Positions 16,627 to 25,126 are shown, numbered from the stretch's first letter. The stretch: 47,721 nucleotides of DNA from Treponema sp. (GCA_009781475.1 WQYB01000014.1:1-47721); one strand, 5' to 3'. The notes: generated by a model from the letters alone, not told the origin. A program made the numbers and translations.

Positions 16627-17364
16627 TTATCTTCCATACCGCCCTGTAAGACGATGCCATGGATTTATGCCGTAACGTAACATAAAATAAAGCCAGGCAA
16701 AAGCAAAACCGGCAAGATGGGTAGCATGAGCAACATTTCCCCCTCTGCCTGTAACAATAAAAAACAGCGATAAAACAGTAAAAGCAAGAACCATTACAGG
16801 AGCACGCAGGGGAAGAATACCCCAAATATAAATAATTGAAGTTGGAAAAAATACGGCATAAGCCAGCTGAACTGCAAAAACCGCTCCCGAAGCGCCGACA
16901 AGCGCTGCTAAAGGATTACCGCTAAAATAGTACATTCCAAATGAAAATATTCCCGACAAAATTCCTGTAACCAGATAAAACAGTAAAAACTCATTGCTGC
17001 CCATTTGTCTTTCTACATGAGAACCAAAAATAAAAAGACCTAACATATTAAAAAGGATATGCGTAAAACTACCATGCATAAACATATATGTAACAAATGT
17101 CCAAACCGCTCCGTTTTTTATAACTGCCTGCGGCATCATCGCGAGGGAACGTTCTAATGTTAAAGTCCATTTTGTATCCTCAGGTACAACAACTCGCCGT
17201 CCGAAAATATTTACAATTTCTAAACCGGAAACATCTAAACTGCCAACTTCCTTTTCGCCAATAAAATACATTGCAGCAAACATAAGTATATTTATTCCAA
17301 TAAGCCAGAATACAGCATTGTAATTAGTATATCTTAATGGACGTCTTATTATGTTCAAAGTCAT
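16627..17364 (-). CDS. Rhomboid-family intramembrane serine protease
   Basis: A 245-residue polytopic membrane protein. The catalytic serine is S159 in GASGAVFA and the histidine is H216 in HATHLAGFAF; the oxyanion-hole residues H102 and N106 lie in HGSFTHILFNMLGLF. Rhomboids cleave substrates within the membrane; the substrate here is unknown. The ATG has no Shine-Dalgarno. A complete promoter (TTGACC, 17 bp, TATTCT) ends 6 nt before it, so the message is probably leaderless. It is followed by ddl after 27 bp. Confidence 0.92.
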   Translation of the reverse strand: MTLNIIRRPLRYTNYNAVFWLIGINILMFAAMYFIGEKEVGSLDVSGLEIVNIFGRRVVVPEDTKWTLTLERSLAMMPQAVIKNGAVWTFVTYMFMHGSFTHILFNMLGLFIFGSHVERQMGSNEFLLFYLVTGILSGIFSFGMYYFSGNPLAALVGASGAVFAVQLAYAVFFPTSIIYIWGILPLRAPVMVLAFTVLSLFFIVTGRGGNVAHATHLAGFAFAWLYFMLRYGINPWHRLTGRYGR

Positions 17365-17370
17365 ATATTA

Positions 17371-17399
17371 AGAATAAAGATTGAACGAAGGTTGGTCAA
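17371..17399 (-). promoter_or_regulatory. Promoter of the rhomboid gene, leaderless spacing
   Basis: On the minus strand, TTGACC (17399-17394), a 17-bp spacer and TATTCT (17376-17371) are followed by 6 nt and the ATG. This matches a sigma-70 promoter with a start point at the initiation codon. Confidence 0.6.
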
Positions 17400-17401
17400 C
17401 C

Positions 17402-18466
17402 TCATATTATTATCTGTTTTTCATAATCTTTGATAATTTGTCTGTATTGTTCGATTGTTTCGGCGTGTACCGCTTTGTCCCGCAAAGCTGCTCCGCCTGT
17501 TATTCCTTTTGTGTAAGCGCAGAATTGCTTTCGTATTTCAAGACAAGCCAAACGTTCGCCTATATCCGCGCTTAACATTTCCAGATGAGACATCGCAGCG
17601 GCTATCCGCACAGAAAACGGCACTGGCTGCCACGAACCTGTTTCCAGAAAAGATCTCGCCGTGGAAAAAATAAAAGGGTTTCCCATCGAACCTCTTGCAA
17701 ACATTACCGCAGCGCATCCTGTTTCACCTAACATTTTTTTTGCATCTTCGGGTGTGTAAAGATCGCCGGAGCCCGTAACAGGAACTGCCAATCGCGCGGT
17801 TAAATCGCCGATGTGCGACCAGTCACTTAAACCGCTGTAACCCTGTGCCCGCGTTCTTGCATGCAGTGTAACCATCGCCGCACCCGCTTCGACTGCGATT
17901 CTCGCGCATTCAAAATAATTTATAGAAGAGCTGTCCCAGCCCGAGCGGATTTTAATTGTCACAGGGATACCGCCTAAACTTTCGCGCGAAGCACGCACGG
18001 CGGCTTCTACAATTCTGCCCAGGTTTGCGGGATTTTTCATAAGCGCAGAACCCGCTCCGTTTTTTACAACTTTAGGAACAGGGCAGCCGCTGTTTATATC
18101 CAGCGCATCGGGTTTAAGCGGCGCTAGTAGCGAAGCTGCTTTGTAAATTGAATCGGCTTCACCGCCGAAAAGTTGTATTGCGTAGAGTTTTTCGTTTTCA
18201 CCGCGTTTAATAAGATTTACAGAAGAGTTCACACAGAGGCACGGAGGCACGGAGGTTGAAGAAAGGTTAAGATGATCCAATCCATATCTTCCGTAGTTGC
18301 GACAAATAGCCTCTGCCGAGGCAAGTTCTGTAAACGAAAAACATGCGCCGTCTTCGGCACAGATCGAACGAAACGCTCTGTCGGTGTAACCGGCGACAGG
18401 AGCTAAAAAGAGATTACCGGGTATTTCAAGAGAACCAATCTTAACAGAACGGAATAAATTTTCCAG
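17402..18466 (-). CDS. dus: tRNA-dihydrouridine synthase, probable CTG start
   Basis: An FMN enzyme of the Dus family that reduces uridines in tRNA D loops. The catalytic Cys is in INSGCPVPKVVKNGAGSALM, followed by KIRSGWD, TLHARTRAQGYSG and GSGDLYTPEDA. The first conventional in-frame start (TTG, 18280) would remove the essential flavin-binding N-terminus. In-frame upstream sequence encodes SVKIGSLEIPGNLFLAPVAG and GYTDRAFRSICAEDG, clearly Dus. The frame is open back to a stop at about 18491 with no ATG, GTG or TTG; a CTG at 18466 lies 7 nt after AAGGA and gives an N-terminus of family length (354 residues). A repeat insertion adds roughly 20 residues (STSVPPCLCVNSS) before the YAIQLFGG motif. 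TatD is upstream on the same strand. Confidence 0.85.
   Translation of the reverse strand: MENLFRSVKIGSLEIPGNLFLAPVAGYTDRAFRSICAEDGACFSFTELASAEAICRNYGRYGLDHLNLSSTSVPPCLCVNSSVNLIKRGENEKLYAIQLFGGEADSIYKAASLLAPLKPDALDINSGCPVPKVVKNGAGSALMKNPANLGRIVEAAVRASRESLGGIPVTIKIRSGWDSSSINYFECARIAVEAGAAMVTLHARTRAQGYSGLSDWSHIGDLTARLAVPVTGSGDLYTPEDAKKMLGETGCAAVMFARGSMGNPFIFSTARSFLETGSWQPVPFSVRIAAAMSHLEMLSADIGERLACLEIRKQFCAYTKGITGGAALRDKAVHAETIEQYRQIIKDYEKQIII
18227..18257 (-). repeat. CACGGAG-type palindromic repeat, copy B, inside dus
   Basis: The plus strand reads GTTCACACAGAGGCAC then GGAGGCACGGAGG, matching copy A (1786-1823) at 15 of the first 16 bases. In dus it is read in frame as TSVPPCLCVN, between the N-terminal barrel and the IQLFGG strand, where relatives are shorter. 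Confidence 0.8.
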
Positions 18467-18486
18467 AAAGGATTCCTTTTTATTTA

Positions 18487-18581
18487 ACCACTAACCACAC
18501 GAAAACGTACCTACGGTACGAACACGAACCTGTGCTGCGATATCGAAGTACAAGTTCGTGATGGTTTGTGTGGTTCGTGGT
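18487..18581. repeat. 95-bp inverted-repeat element between tatD and dus
   Basis: The outer arms ACCACTAACCACACGAA (18487-18503) and TTTGTGTGGTTCGTGGT (18565-18581) are inverted at 15 of 17 positions. Inner parts carry further ACGAAC/GTTCGTG matches. It resembles a small non-autonomous palindromic element and lies immediately upstream of the dus start. No other copy is seen in the window. Confidence 0.75.
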
Positions 18582-18593
18582 AAAAAATTCTTT

Positions 18594-19370
18594 TTAATCT
18601 TTTGGCAGCCCGAAGAATTTACAGGAGTTTTCCCAAAGCTGCGATGCCAGGGCTTCTTCATCCATATCAAGCATTTCCGCCATGTAACGTGCTGTTAAAG
18701 GCAGATACTTGGGCATATTTCTTTTGCCCCGGAAATCTGCAGGAACCATAAAAGGGCTTTCTGATTCAATCAATAAACGATCAACTGGCAGTATTGAAAT
18801 TGCTTCATGCAGATTTTTTGCGTTTTTGTAAGTAAGGTTGCCGGCAAAAGAAAAATATACATTTAAATCAAGCGCTTTTTCGGCATAAGCGGCATCTTCG
18901 GAATAACAATGAAATACCCCGCCGCGCGGAGGCAGGCGGTCGCGTAAAATATCCAATACATCGTGCCCTGCATCACGGTTGTGAATAATAACAGGCAGAT
19001 TGAGTTTTGCCGCCATATCAAGCTGGGTAATAAAAAGTTCGATTTGGGATTTTTTATCACCGAACTTGCGGTAGTAATCGAGACCTATTTCACCTATGGC
19101 TACTACCCTTGGGTATTGAACACTCTGTTCTATATGTGTCATCCAGTCCTTGCCGGGATTTTGTACTTCAGAAGGGCTCACTCCAACAGCGTGGTAAACA
19201 TTCGTTGCCGACTTCAGGTTTTCATATACCTGACCGAAATCGTGAAGACTGTTGCAAATTGAGACAATACGAGCTACAGAAGCCTGACGGGCTTCCTGTA
19301 TGACAATGAGCTGCTCAATTGGGTCTTCAACAATAAGCCCCAAATGGGCGTGAGTATCAAAATACTGCAT
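18594..19370 (-). CDS. tatD: TatD-family metal-dependent hydrolase (DNase)
   Basis: A 258-residue TIM-barrel hydrolase of the TatD family, which has metal-dependent exonuclease activity in characterised members. Metal ligands appear as H7 and H9 (DTHAHL), E94 (GEIGLDYY), H130 (VIIHNRDA) and H154 (VFHCYSE). The last ligand, Asp in the family motif E-T-D-[AS]-P, is replaced by Glu204 (ESESPFMVP). GGAAA precedes the ATG. Dus lies downstream, separated by a 95-bp inverted-repeat element. Confidence 0.93.
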   Translation of the reverse strand: MQYFDTHAHLGLIVEDPIEQLIVIQEARQASVARIVSICNSLHDFGQVYENLKSATNVYHAVGVSPSEVQNPGKDWMTHIEQSVQYPRVVAIGEIGLDYYRKFGDKKSQIELFITQLDMAAKLNLPVIIHNRDAGHDVLDILRDRLPPRGGVFHCYSEDAAYAEKALDLNVYFSFAGNLTYKNAKNLHEAISILPVDRLLIESESPFMVPADFRGKRNMPKYLPLTARYMAEMLDMDEEALASQLWENSCKFFGLPKD

Positions 19371-19453
19371 AAATTTTCCAAAAGAAATGATTTAGATGTT
19401 TACCAAACTGGTATGTCCTATTCTACCATAAGTTTGTAAAATAAGCAACATTT

Positions 19454-22400
19454 TTATTGAGTTAATTCTTCCCATCTTGAAGGCTCAAGGACATCCCTGT
19501 CGATTCTGATAAAAATCTGAGGATCAAAGAAATTATTGGGGCGCAGCGCATTATTGGCGTTTAAATAGCCTAAATTGATGCCGGGAGCGCCGGGGCTGTC
19601 GGCAAGACGAGACCGAGTCATTGTAGTCGGATTACGGGAAATAGAATCCCATGCGCTGGATGAATAAATATACATAGTCATAGCCCTGTTGCGGTATTCG
19701 CGGTTCCCTGACTGATCGGCTAAATATTCATAAACAACACCCAAATTATTTCTAGCCATCATTAATCGTTCTCCGGTATCGATATATTGAGGATTATCAT
19801 TTGGCAGCAATACAGTCAGCCTTACTCTATGACCTTCTAAAACATCCAAAAGGCGGTTGTAATAACCCTGAGCTGCAAAATAATCACCGCGCTGATACGT
19901 TACATTGCCAAGCGCATATAAAAGCCGTCTATTTAATGGAAGCTCTGCGGAGGCTTTAAAAAGATATTCAAGTGAATCTGCCCATCTTTCAAGCTGATAA
20001 TAAGCTGCTCCCATGCGATATTGTACTTCCGGCGGCGAATATCCAAAGTTTTCAGCGTCATGATAATTTGTTAAAGCCGCTTCCATGTCGCCGGATTTAA
20101 CAAAATATTCAAGGTCGCCTCTTAGAGAGTACAATTGACCTAATTGCGGTGAAGCCGGTATTAAATTTCTGTCATAAAAATCCCTGAATAACTCGATGCC
20201 TCTTACAACTTCCTGCTCGGCAGGGAAGAATTCTCTTGCGTTAATTAAAAGATCAGCGTAACGGTAATGTGCATCAACACGGTAAAAACGGCGGCGTACA
20301 GAATCCTGTCTGGCTAAATCAAACGCTCTTATGGCATTTTCCAGTGTCAGACGTTCTTCGTAAGTATTTCCAAGATCCTTGTGATAACGTGCAAGATGAT
20401 AATGCGGCTCAGGTAAAGTAGGCTCTTCCTTAACCGCCTGTAAAAGCATGTCTCTGACGCTTGCTATACTGCTAATGTATGGATTAGGTACTCCTGCCGG
20501 CGTTTCAAGCTGTTTATCCAAAAGATAACCGCCAAGTTCAGCAAGAGAAGCTGCAGACAGCCGGCGCTTGTCGTGGCTTTCAAACCATATTCTAAGTTCT
20601 ATTACCCGCCTTAAATCATCAACACGGATAAAATATTTCATCATTCTTTCTACAACAGGAGCTTGCCATCCGTATAATTCTAAATGTCTTGCATAGCAAA
20701 AACGGGCTTCTTCGTATTTGTCAAAATGCCTTTCCGGATTGGAATCTGCCCAGGCAATATAGTTATCCCCTGCGGCTAATAAACCTTCCTTATCGTTAGG
20801 TGCATAATCTAAAAGTTCTCTTTGTAATAACCTGTTTGCCTTTTCGTAATTCATCAGGTAATTTGTATTTAAAGAAGCGTAATCCAATACACCTTTTTTA
20901 TCACGCGGATAATTTTTTAAAAGCTCTTCATATTTTGCTTCCGCAAGAGTAAAACGCCTTTGGTCAACAAACGCTTCAGCATAGGAGTAAAACCACTTTT
21001 TCTTTTTATGCAATGTAAACGCCTGATTAAAAAGCTCATTTGCGCGCTGGTACTCTCCTTCGGGGATACGTTCGTAACCTCGTTTATAAATGGATTCGGC
21101 TCTAAGCGGTATGTAAATAAATGTATAACTTAAATACAAAACTGAAGCTAACAAGGCGGCAATAACGGCAAACAATTTTAATACGGGAAGAAAATTATGT
21201 ACAAATATATAGGCAAAACTTGACTGTTCGGCTTCAAACATTGCCCCTGTCATCTTTTCAAAACTCTTTGGTATGATTACAGGTTTGCCGGTTATTTCTT
21301 CTACAAGCACCGCTGTTTCTTTAACATGCGCTCCGTTTACAAGAAAACGGATTAATCTTGATAATTGCTGCGGAAGAATAACCTGCTCTGCAATTAATTC
21401 CTGGCAGATAATTCTTAAATTAAGCGGATAAAAAGAAAGGGTTTTTAATAAACTGTCAACTTCATCCTGGGATAAAGAAATTTCTTCTACACTGTCTTCG
21501 GGTTCAGGCAGATCCTGCTCTTTAATTTTTTTTCTGCCGAATAATCCTTTTTTCTTTGCAGGAGCAGGTATAGACAGGGAAGGAACTTTGGATTTATTTA
21601 ATATATCATCAATACCGGAAAGAGAAAAATCATCGTCTCCGAATGTTTCGCTTGAAAAACTTGAATCACTGTAATCGTCATCTTCCGGTGATGACGATGA
21701 TTCAAACGTGTTATCTAAATCAATCGATGATGATTCAAAATCAGAACCAAAATCACTTAAATCAAGAGGAGAACCGCTGCTTTCAAAATCTGACTGAGGT
21801 TCAAAAGACGAAGTATCACCTTCAGATGAATCCGGCGTAAAATCCATGCTGCTATCTGTTCCGAAATCGGAGCCAAACATGGAATCATCAAGAACTCCGT
21901 CGGAAGGAAAACCGCTGTCTGTTTCTTCAGTTTGCGGCAGTTCAAAATCAGCGGATTCACCGCCCATGTCGATAGAAGCGGAACTATCTGTTCCAAAATC
22001 AGAAAAATCACTTACTGTACTATCGCTTGCCGGAAAATCATCGTTTGCGGTAAAATCATCGCTTTCTGCCTGTTCGCCGAAAGACATATTTTCAAGGCTT
22101 TCACCGCCCATGTCAATTGAAGCATCATTATCACTGTCATCATCAAAACCGGAAGCAGCTCCGCCAAAATCTGATTCAAGACTTTCGCCGCCCATATCAA
22201 TACCTTCATCGATATCTTCTTCCTTCTGCTGCGGCTGCGGTTCTTGTATACCGCTGTCAAAAGTATCTAAATTAAAATCCGATGATGCAGAATCCGAAGC
22301 AGAATCAGAAAAAGAGCTGTCGTCAGAAACTCCAAAGTCATCTTGGCTGTCAAAAGAGGGGCTGTCATCGGTGGAGCCAAAGTCCGATTGAGCGTCAAAT

Positions 22401-22792
22401 TGATCATCAGATTGTGCATCAAATCCGTCATCCGCAGGTGAACTTAAATTATTTAAAAAATCATCAAGAGCTGATTCTGCACTTTCAGAATCAGAAGGAG
22501 TATCTGTATACGGCAGGTTATCGTCCGGTAAATCATTAATAAATGTGCTAAAATCAAAACTATCAACATCAGCTCCGGTTTCGCCTGAACTATCAATATC
22601 ATTTGAAATATTGGGTAAATTACCCGGAATACTGGAGACAAGGTCTTCTCTGGAAAAATTAAAAGGGGGAGCTTCTGTAGCAGGCAGGGGTAAATCGTCA
22701 AAGGGCAGTTTAAGGGACTCTATATTTTCCCTTTCATTTGCTATATTTTCAAAAGAGGACTTAAAATGACCCAACTCAATTAATGAAGGCAT
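19454..22792 (-). CDS. Membrane-anchored TPR protein with long acidic cytoplasmic region
   Basis: An 1,112-residue protein in three parts. Residues 1-400 are low-complexity Asp/Ser-rich, with the motif IDMGGES at 198-204, 226-232 and 274-280. Residues about 430-510 form a helical domain, and 537-562 a single membrane span. From about 565 to 1060, TPR-type helical repeats follow (for example AEAKYEELLKNYPRDKKG), expected in the periplasm. There is no signal peptide, so the N-terminus should be cytoplasmic. This architecture recalls spirochaetal TPR proteins of the periplasmic flagellar collar (FlcA-type in Borrelia), but that link is inference from layout only. GGAG lies 4 nt before the ATG, with TATAAT further upstream (near 22806-22811). 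Confidence 0.82.
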   Translation of the reverse strand: MPSLIELGHFKSSFENIANERENIESLKLPFDDLPLPATEAPPFNFSREDLVSSIPGNLPNISNDIDSSGETGADVDSFDFSTFINDLPDDNLPYTDTPSDSESAESALDDFLNNLSSPADDGFDAQSDDQFDAQSDFGSTDDSPSFDSQDDFGVSDDSSFSDSASDSASSDFNLDTFDSGIQEPQPQQKEEDIDEGIDMGGESLESDFGGAASGFDDDSDNDASIDMGGESLENMSFGEQAESDDFTANDDFPASDSTVSDFSDFGTDSSASIDMGGESADFELPQTEETDSGFPSDGVLDDSMFGSDFGTDSSMDFTPDSSEGDTSSFEPQSDFESSGSPLDLSDFGSDFESSSIDLDNTFESSSSPEDDDYSDSSFSSETFGDDDFSLSGIDDILNKSKVPSLSIPAPAKKKGLFGRKKIKEQDLPEPEDSVEEISLSQDEVDSLLKTLSFYPLNLRIICQELIAEQVILPQQLSRLIRFLVNGAHVKETAVLVEEITGKPVIIPKSFEKMTGAMFEAEQSSFAYIFVHNFLPVLKLFAVIAALLASVLYLSYTFIYIPLRAESIYKRGYERIPEGEYQRANELFNQAFTLHKKKKWFYSYAEAFVDQRRFTLAEAKYEELLKNYPRDKKGVLDYASLNTNYLMNYEKANRLLQRELLDYAPNDKEGLLAAGDNYIAWADSNPERHFDKYEEARFCYARHLELYGWQAPVVERMMKYFIRVDDLRRVIELRIWFESHDKRRLSAASLAELGGYLLDKQLETPAGVPNPYISSIASVRDMLLQAVKEEPTLPEPHYHLARYHKDLGNTYEERLTLENAIRAFDLARQDSVRRRFYRVDAHYRYADLLINAREFFPAEQEVVRGIELFRDFYDRNLIPASPQLGQLYSLRGDLEYFVKSGDMEAALTNYHDAENFGYSPPEVQYRMGAAYYQLERWADSLEYLFKASAELPLNRRLLYALGNVTYQRGDYFAAQGYYNRLLDVLEGHRVRLTVLLPNDNPQYIDTGERLMMARNNLGVVYEYLADQSGNREYRNRAMTMYIYSSSAWDSISRNPTTMTRSRLADSPGAPGINLGYLNANNALRPNNFFDPQIFIRIDRDVLEPSRWEELTQ

Positions 22793-22865
22793 ATAACTCC
22801 ATTATATATTATACCAGTTATTATATTAAGATAATTATATATCGACCGATAATTGTAAAGAATGT

Positions 22866-23624
22866 ATGAAAACGATATATATCTTTGTAATTTTGCTATT
22901 ATTAGCCTCATTTCCGGCTGAAACAGCATCAGCTTCCGAATGGGAAACCTACGATGTAGTAAATCGCTTATTATCTATTCAAGCACCTAGTGCGCCTGTG
23001 ATTCAGGATAACTGGGCTATTTTTACTGCTGATTCTAGCATTAGAAGGGTTGGAATAGCTTTTGCGCATGAAGATTTCGCCACTGTATACTGGTTTAGGC
23101 AATTACAAATACCAAATAACCGCATAAACCCGGTAATTCTGCCAGGAGAAAAATTTCCTAGCTCTCATATGGATTCGGGCATCAAATTTCATGTGCAAAA
23201 AATCCCGGATCATGCTAGAGAACTGGAATACAGGCTTGTAATAGACGGTTTATGGACTGTAGACCCGTATAATGACTTAGTACGCAGAGACCCTGTTTCC
23301 GGATTAACATTATCGGTTTTAAGGCTGCCGCAAAGACAAGTTAGACCTAATCCTCTGGATGGTCTTCCTGCCGGTTTAAATTTTACTTATATTGCGCCTC
23401 CCGGCGAATCTGTATATGTTGCAGGAACTTTTAACAGTTGGGACCCATTCATGTATGAGTTAAGAGAAGGACCTGCCGGTGTTTACAGCCTAGTTCTTCC
23501 GCTGCCGCCGGGTACATATCATTATGTGTTTTTCCATCGCGGTCAGCGTCATGCTGATCCGTATAATCCGCGCAGAGTTTACGCAAGAGACGGCAGCGCC
23601 GCAAGTGAAATAGTAGTACCTTAA
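22866..23624 (+). CDS. Secreted protein with CBM48-like (glycogen-binding) domain
   Basis: A 252-residue protein with a signal peptide (about residues 1-24, cleavage near TASAS). The C-terminal 80 residues form an E-set/CBM48 domain: SVYVAGTFNSWDPFMYEL, VYSLVLPLPPGTYHYVFF and ADPYNPR. The preceding region contains LEYRLVIDGLWTVDPYND, so there may be two tandem modules of the same fold. CBM48 domains bind alpha-glucans in isoamylase-type enzymes and AMPK, but no catalytic domain is present, so binding or scaffolding in the periplasm is more likely. It is divergent from the TPR membrane protein. The ATG lacks a good Shine-Dalgarno (GTAAAG only). Confidence 0.83.
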   Translation: MKTIYIFVILLLLASFPAETASASEWETYDVVNRLLSIQAPSAPVIQDNWAIFTADSSIRRVGIAFAHEDFATVYWFRQLQIPNNRINPVILPGEKFPSSHMDSGIKFHVQKIPDHARELEYRLVIDGLWTVDPYNDLVRRDPVSGLTLSVLRLPQRQVRPNPLDGLPAGLNFTYIAPPGESVYVAGTFNSWDPFMYELREGPAGVYSLVLPLPPGTYHYVFFHRGQRHADPYNPRRVYARDGSAASEIVVP

Positions 23625-23625
23625 A

Positions 23626-24426
23626 TTATGTCCAAAGCTGCAGTTCTGCTCTAAATGCTGCCTGTCCGTTTTCCAACTTGCGTCCTTCAAAAGCAAATGT
23701 ATGTGATACATCGTCTTTATCAAAAGGTAATGAAGCGGAATATATATCTATTACTTCACCTTCCAATATTTCATTTAAATAATTAATATCCAGTCGTATT
23801 TTTTTTGTTTTAAATAAAAGCTGCGGATCGAGTGAATCTTCTATCCATTGGATATAACGGACATTATTAACATGACCATAATAATCAAGGTCTGTGTAAA
23901 GAGCTTTACGTTCGGCAGTTTTTTCTAAATTATTTCTTTGTTCAAGACCTTCGGCGCTTCGATCATCGCAGGATAATGCATGCAATCCTTCGTTTACAGG
24001 CAGAGTTTCTACGACAGACTGCGGTCTTAAAGGACGGCGTTTATCCATGTCTACAATCAGCCATGCGCTGCGAGCGGAAACAACCGGTGCATCATTTTTA
24101 TCATTGATTTGATAATCACGGATGGCAAAAAGTTTTTGGCATCCGCACGGCCAGCTTTTAACAGTAATAGATTCACAATAACTAGGACGTCTGTCTGCAA
24201 TTACAGTCATCCGTGAAAGAATCCACGCCTGAGCCGTCCTTGCCATTTCTTGCCGTCCTACTCCCAGGTTTTCAGCGTGGCTTATAGCAGCTTCCTGAAA
24301 AATTTGGAAAATGGCGTCTAATGTAAGTTTGTCTGATTTATCAATCGCGCCGAAGCGCACCGGAAAAGTTTCCTGCCATATAGGTACTATTCCTTCACCT
24401 TTTGGATTAGCTGCATCACAATTCAT
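23626..24426 (-). CDS. Acyl-ACP thioesterase (FatA/FatB-like double hot-dog)
   Basis: A 266-residue protein of the acyl-ACP thioesterase family, releasing fatty acids from acyl carrier protein in the cytoplasm. The N-terminal hot-dog begins ETFPVRFGAIDKSDKLTLDAI; the second contains TDLDYYGHVNNVRYIQWIEDS. Compared by eye with plant enzymes (DLDVNQHVNN...WILES), the catalytic Asp (D181) and His (H185) are kept, but the Asn position is Tyr183 and the later Glu position is Asp197. The start overlaps the stop of the upstream lipoprotein gene by 4 nt (ATGA), so the two are coupled. It converges with the CBM48 gene, with one base between them. Confidence 0.88.
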   Translation of the reverse strand: MNCDAANPKGEGIVPIWQETFPVRFGAIDKSDKLTLDAIFQIFQEAAISHAENLGVGRQEMARTAQAWILSRMTVIADRRPSYCESITVKSWPCGCQKLFAIRDYQINDKNDAPVVSARSAWLIVDMDKRRPLRPQSVVETLPVNEGLHALSCDDRSAEGLEQRNNLEKTAERKALYTDLDYYGHVNNVRYIQWIEDSLDPQLLFKTKKIRLDINYLNEILEGEVIDIYSASLPFDKDDVSHTFAFEGRKLENGQAAFRAELQLWT

Positions 24427-25007
24427 TTTTTTACCTGGTTATTTTTTCTTGAAAAAACAATATTTTCTACAGTTCCCCATACTGTATTTATTTCTGCATT
24501 TAAATTGCCGCTTTTAATTGAAAAATCTACATCGTACCAATATTCACATTTAAAGCTGCCGGAATTAACACCAAAAGATAATTTTCCGAAAGTTGCATCG
24601 CCGTCATCGTCAATAACATAAACATAATCACCTGCAAAAGCAAAAACCCAGCCGTCATCTGCATACCACAAACCTCTTATCGAAACAGGGGATGAATCTG
24701 CAATAAAATCCTTCGTAAAGCTGTATGATTCTAAATCATTGGTTACTGTCATATTATTGCCGGAAACAGAAAAATCAATATTATTATTCAGAATAATAAT
24801 ACTGCCGGCTCCGTCATAATAGGTATATTTACCGGATAATATCTCAAAATCATCTTTTAGGAAACAAATATCATCAATAAAAATTAAATTAGCTGTTTCG
24901 CCGTCAATATCACCCGTCCAAATGCCATTTAACGGATATTTTTCTGCGCATCCTGTAAAAATCGGAGAAAGGGCTGCGCATATAATAACCAATATAATTT
25001 TGTGCAT
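24423..25007 (-). CDS. Putative lipoprotein, function unknown
   Basis: A 194-residue protein with a short leader and lipobox IFTGC (Cys about 20 from the preferred ATG at 25007). The frame is open to a TTG at 25031, but starting at 25007 gives a normal lipoprotein signal and a TATAAAAT box lies just upstream. The mature part is a beta-rich pattern of short strands (NGIWTGDIDGETANLIF, SIRGLWYADDGWVF), like small lipocalin-type or DUF lipoproteins that start with a G-x-W motif; the exact family is not recognised. It overlaps the thioesterase gene by 4 nt. Confidence 0.72.
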   Translation of the reverse strand: MHKIILVIICAALSPIFTGCAEKYPLNGIWTGDIDGETANLIFIDDICFLKDDFEILSGKYTYYDGAGSIIILNNNIDFSVSGNNMTVTNDLESYSFTKDFIADSSPVSIRGLWYADDGWVFAFAGDYVYVIDDDGDATFGKLSFGVNSGSFKCEYWYDVDFSIKSGNLNAEINTVWGTVENIVFSRKNNQVKK

Positions 25008-25086
25008 GAATAACCAGTATTTTATAGACAAAAACGCAATATTTCAATAGTTATTAACTCTGTTTAAAATCTGTATAAACATCAAT

Positions 25087-25115
25087 TTGTATGGAACCAT
25101 ATTGTAAAATATGAT
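25087..25115 (+). promoter_or_regulatory. Promoter upstream of the DUF2804 gene
   Basis: TTGTAT (25087-25092), a 17-bp spacer and TATGAT (25110-25115) end 11 nt before the GTG start. Any leader would be only a few bases, and no Shine-Dalgarno is seen. Confidence 0.5.
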
Positions 25116-25126
25116 AGTATTCAATA

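Noticed and set aside
17402-18280. Dus starting at TTG 18280
   Set aside because: It would drop the conserved flavin-binding N-terminus, which is encoded in frame upstream.
21846-22391. Plus-strand 181-codon frame inside the TPR protein gene
   Set aside because: It is the reverse complement of the Asp/Ser-rich low-complexity region, which rarely yields stops; no start signals.
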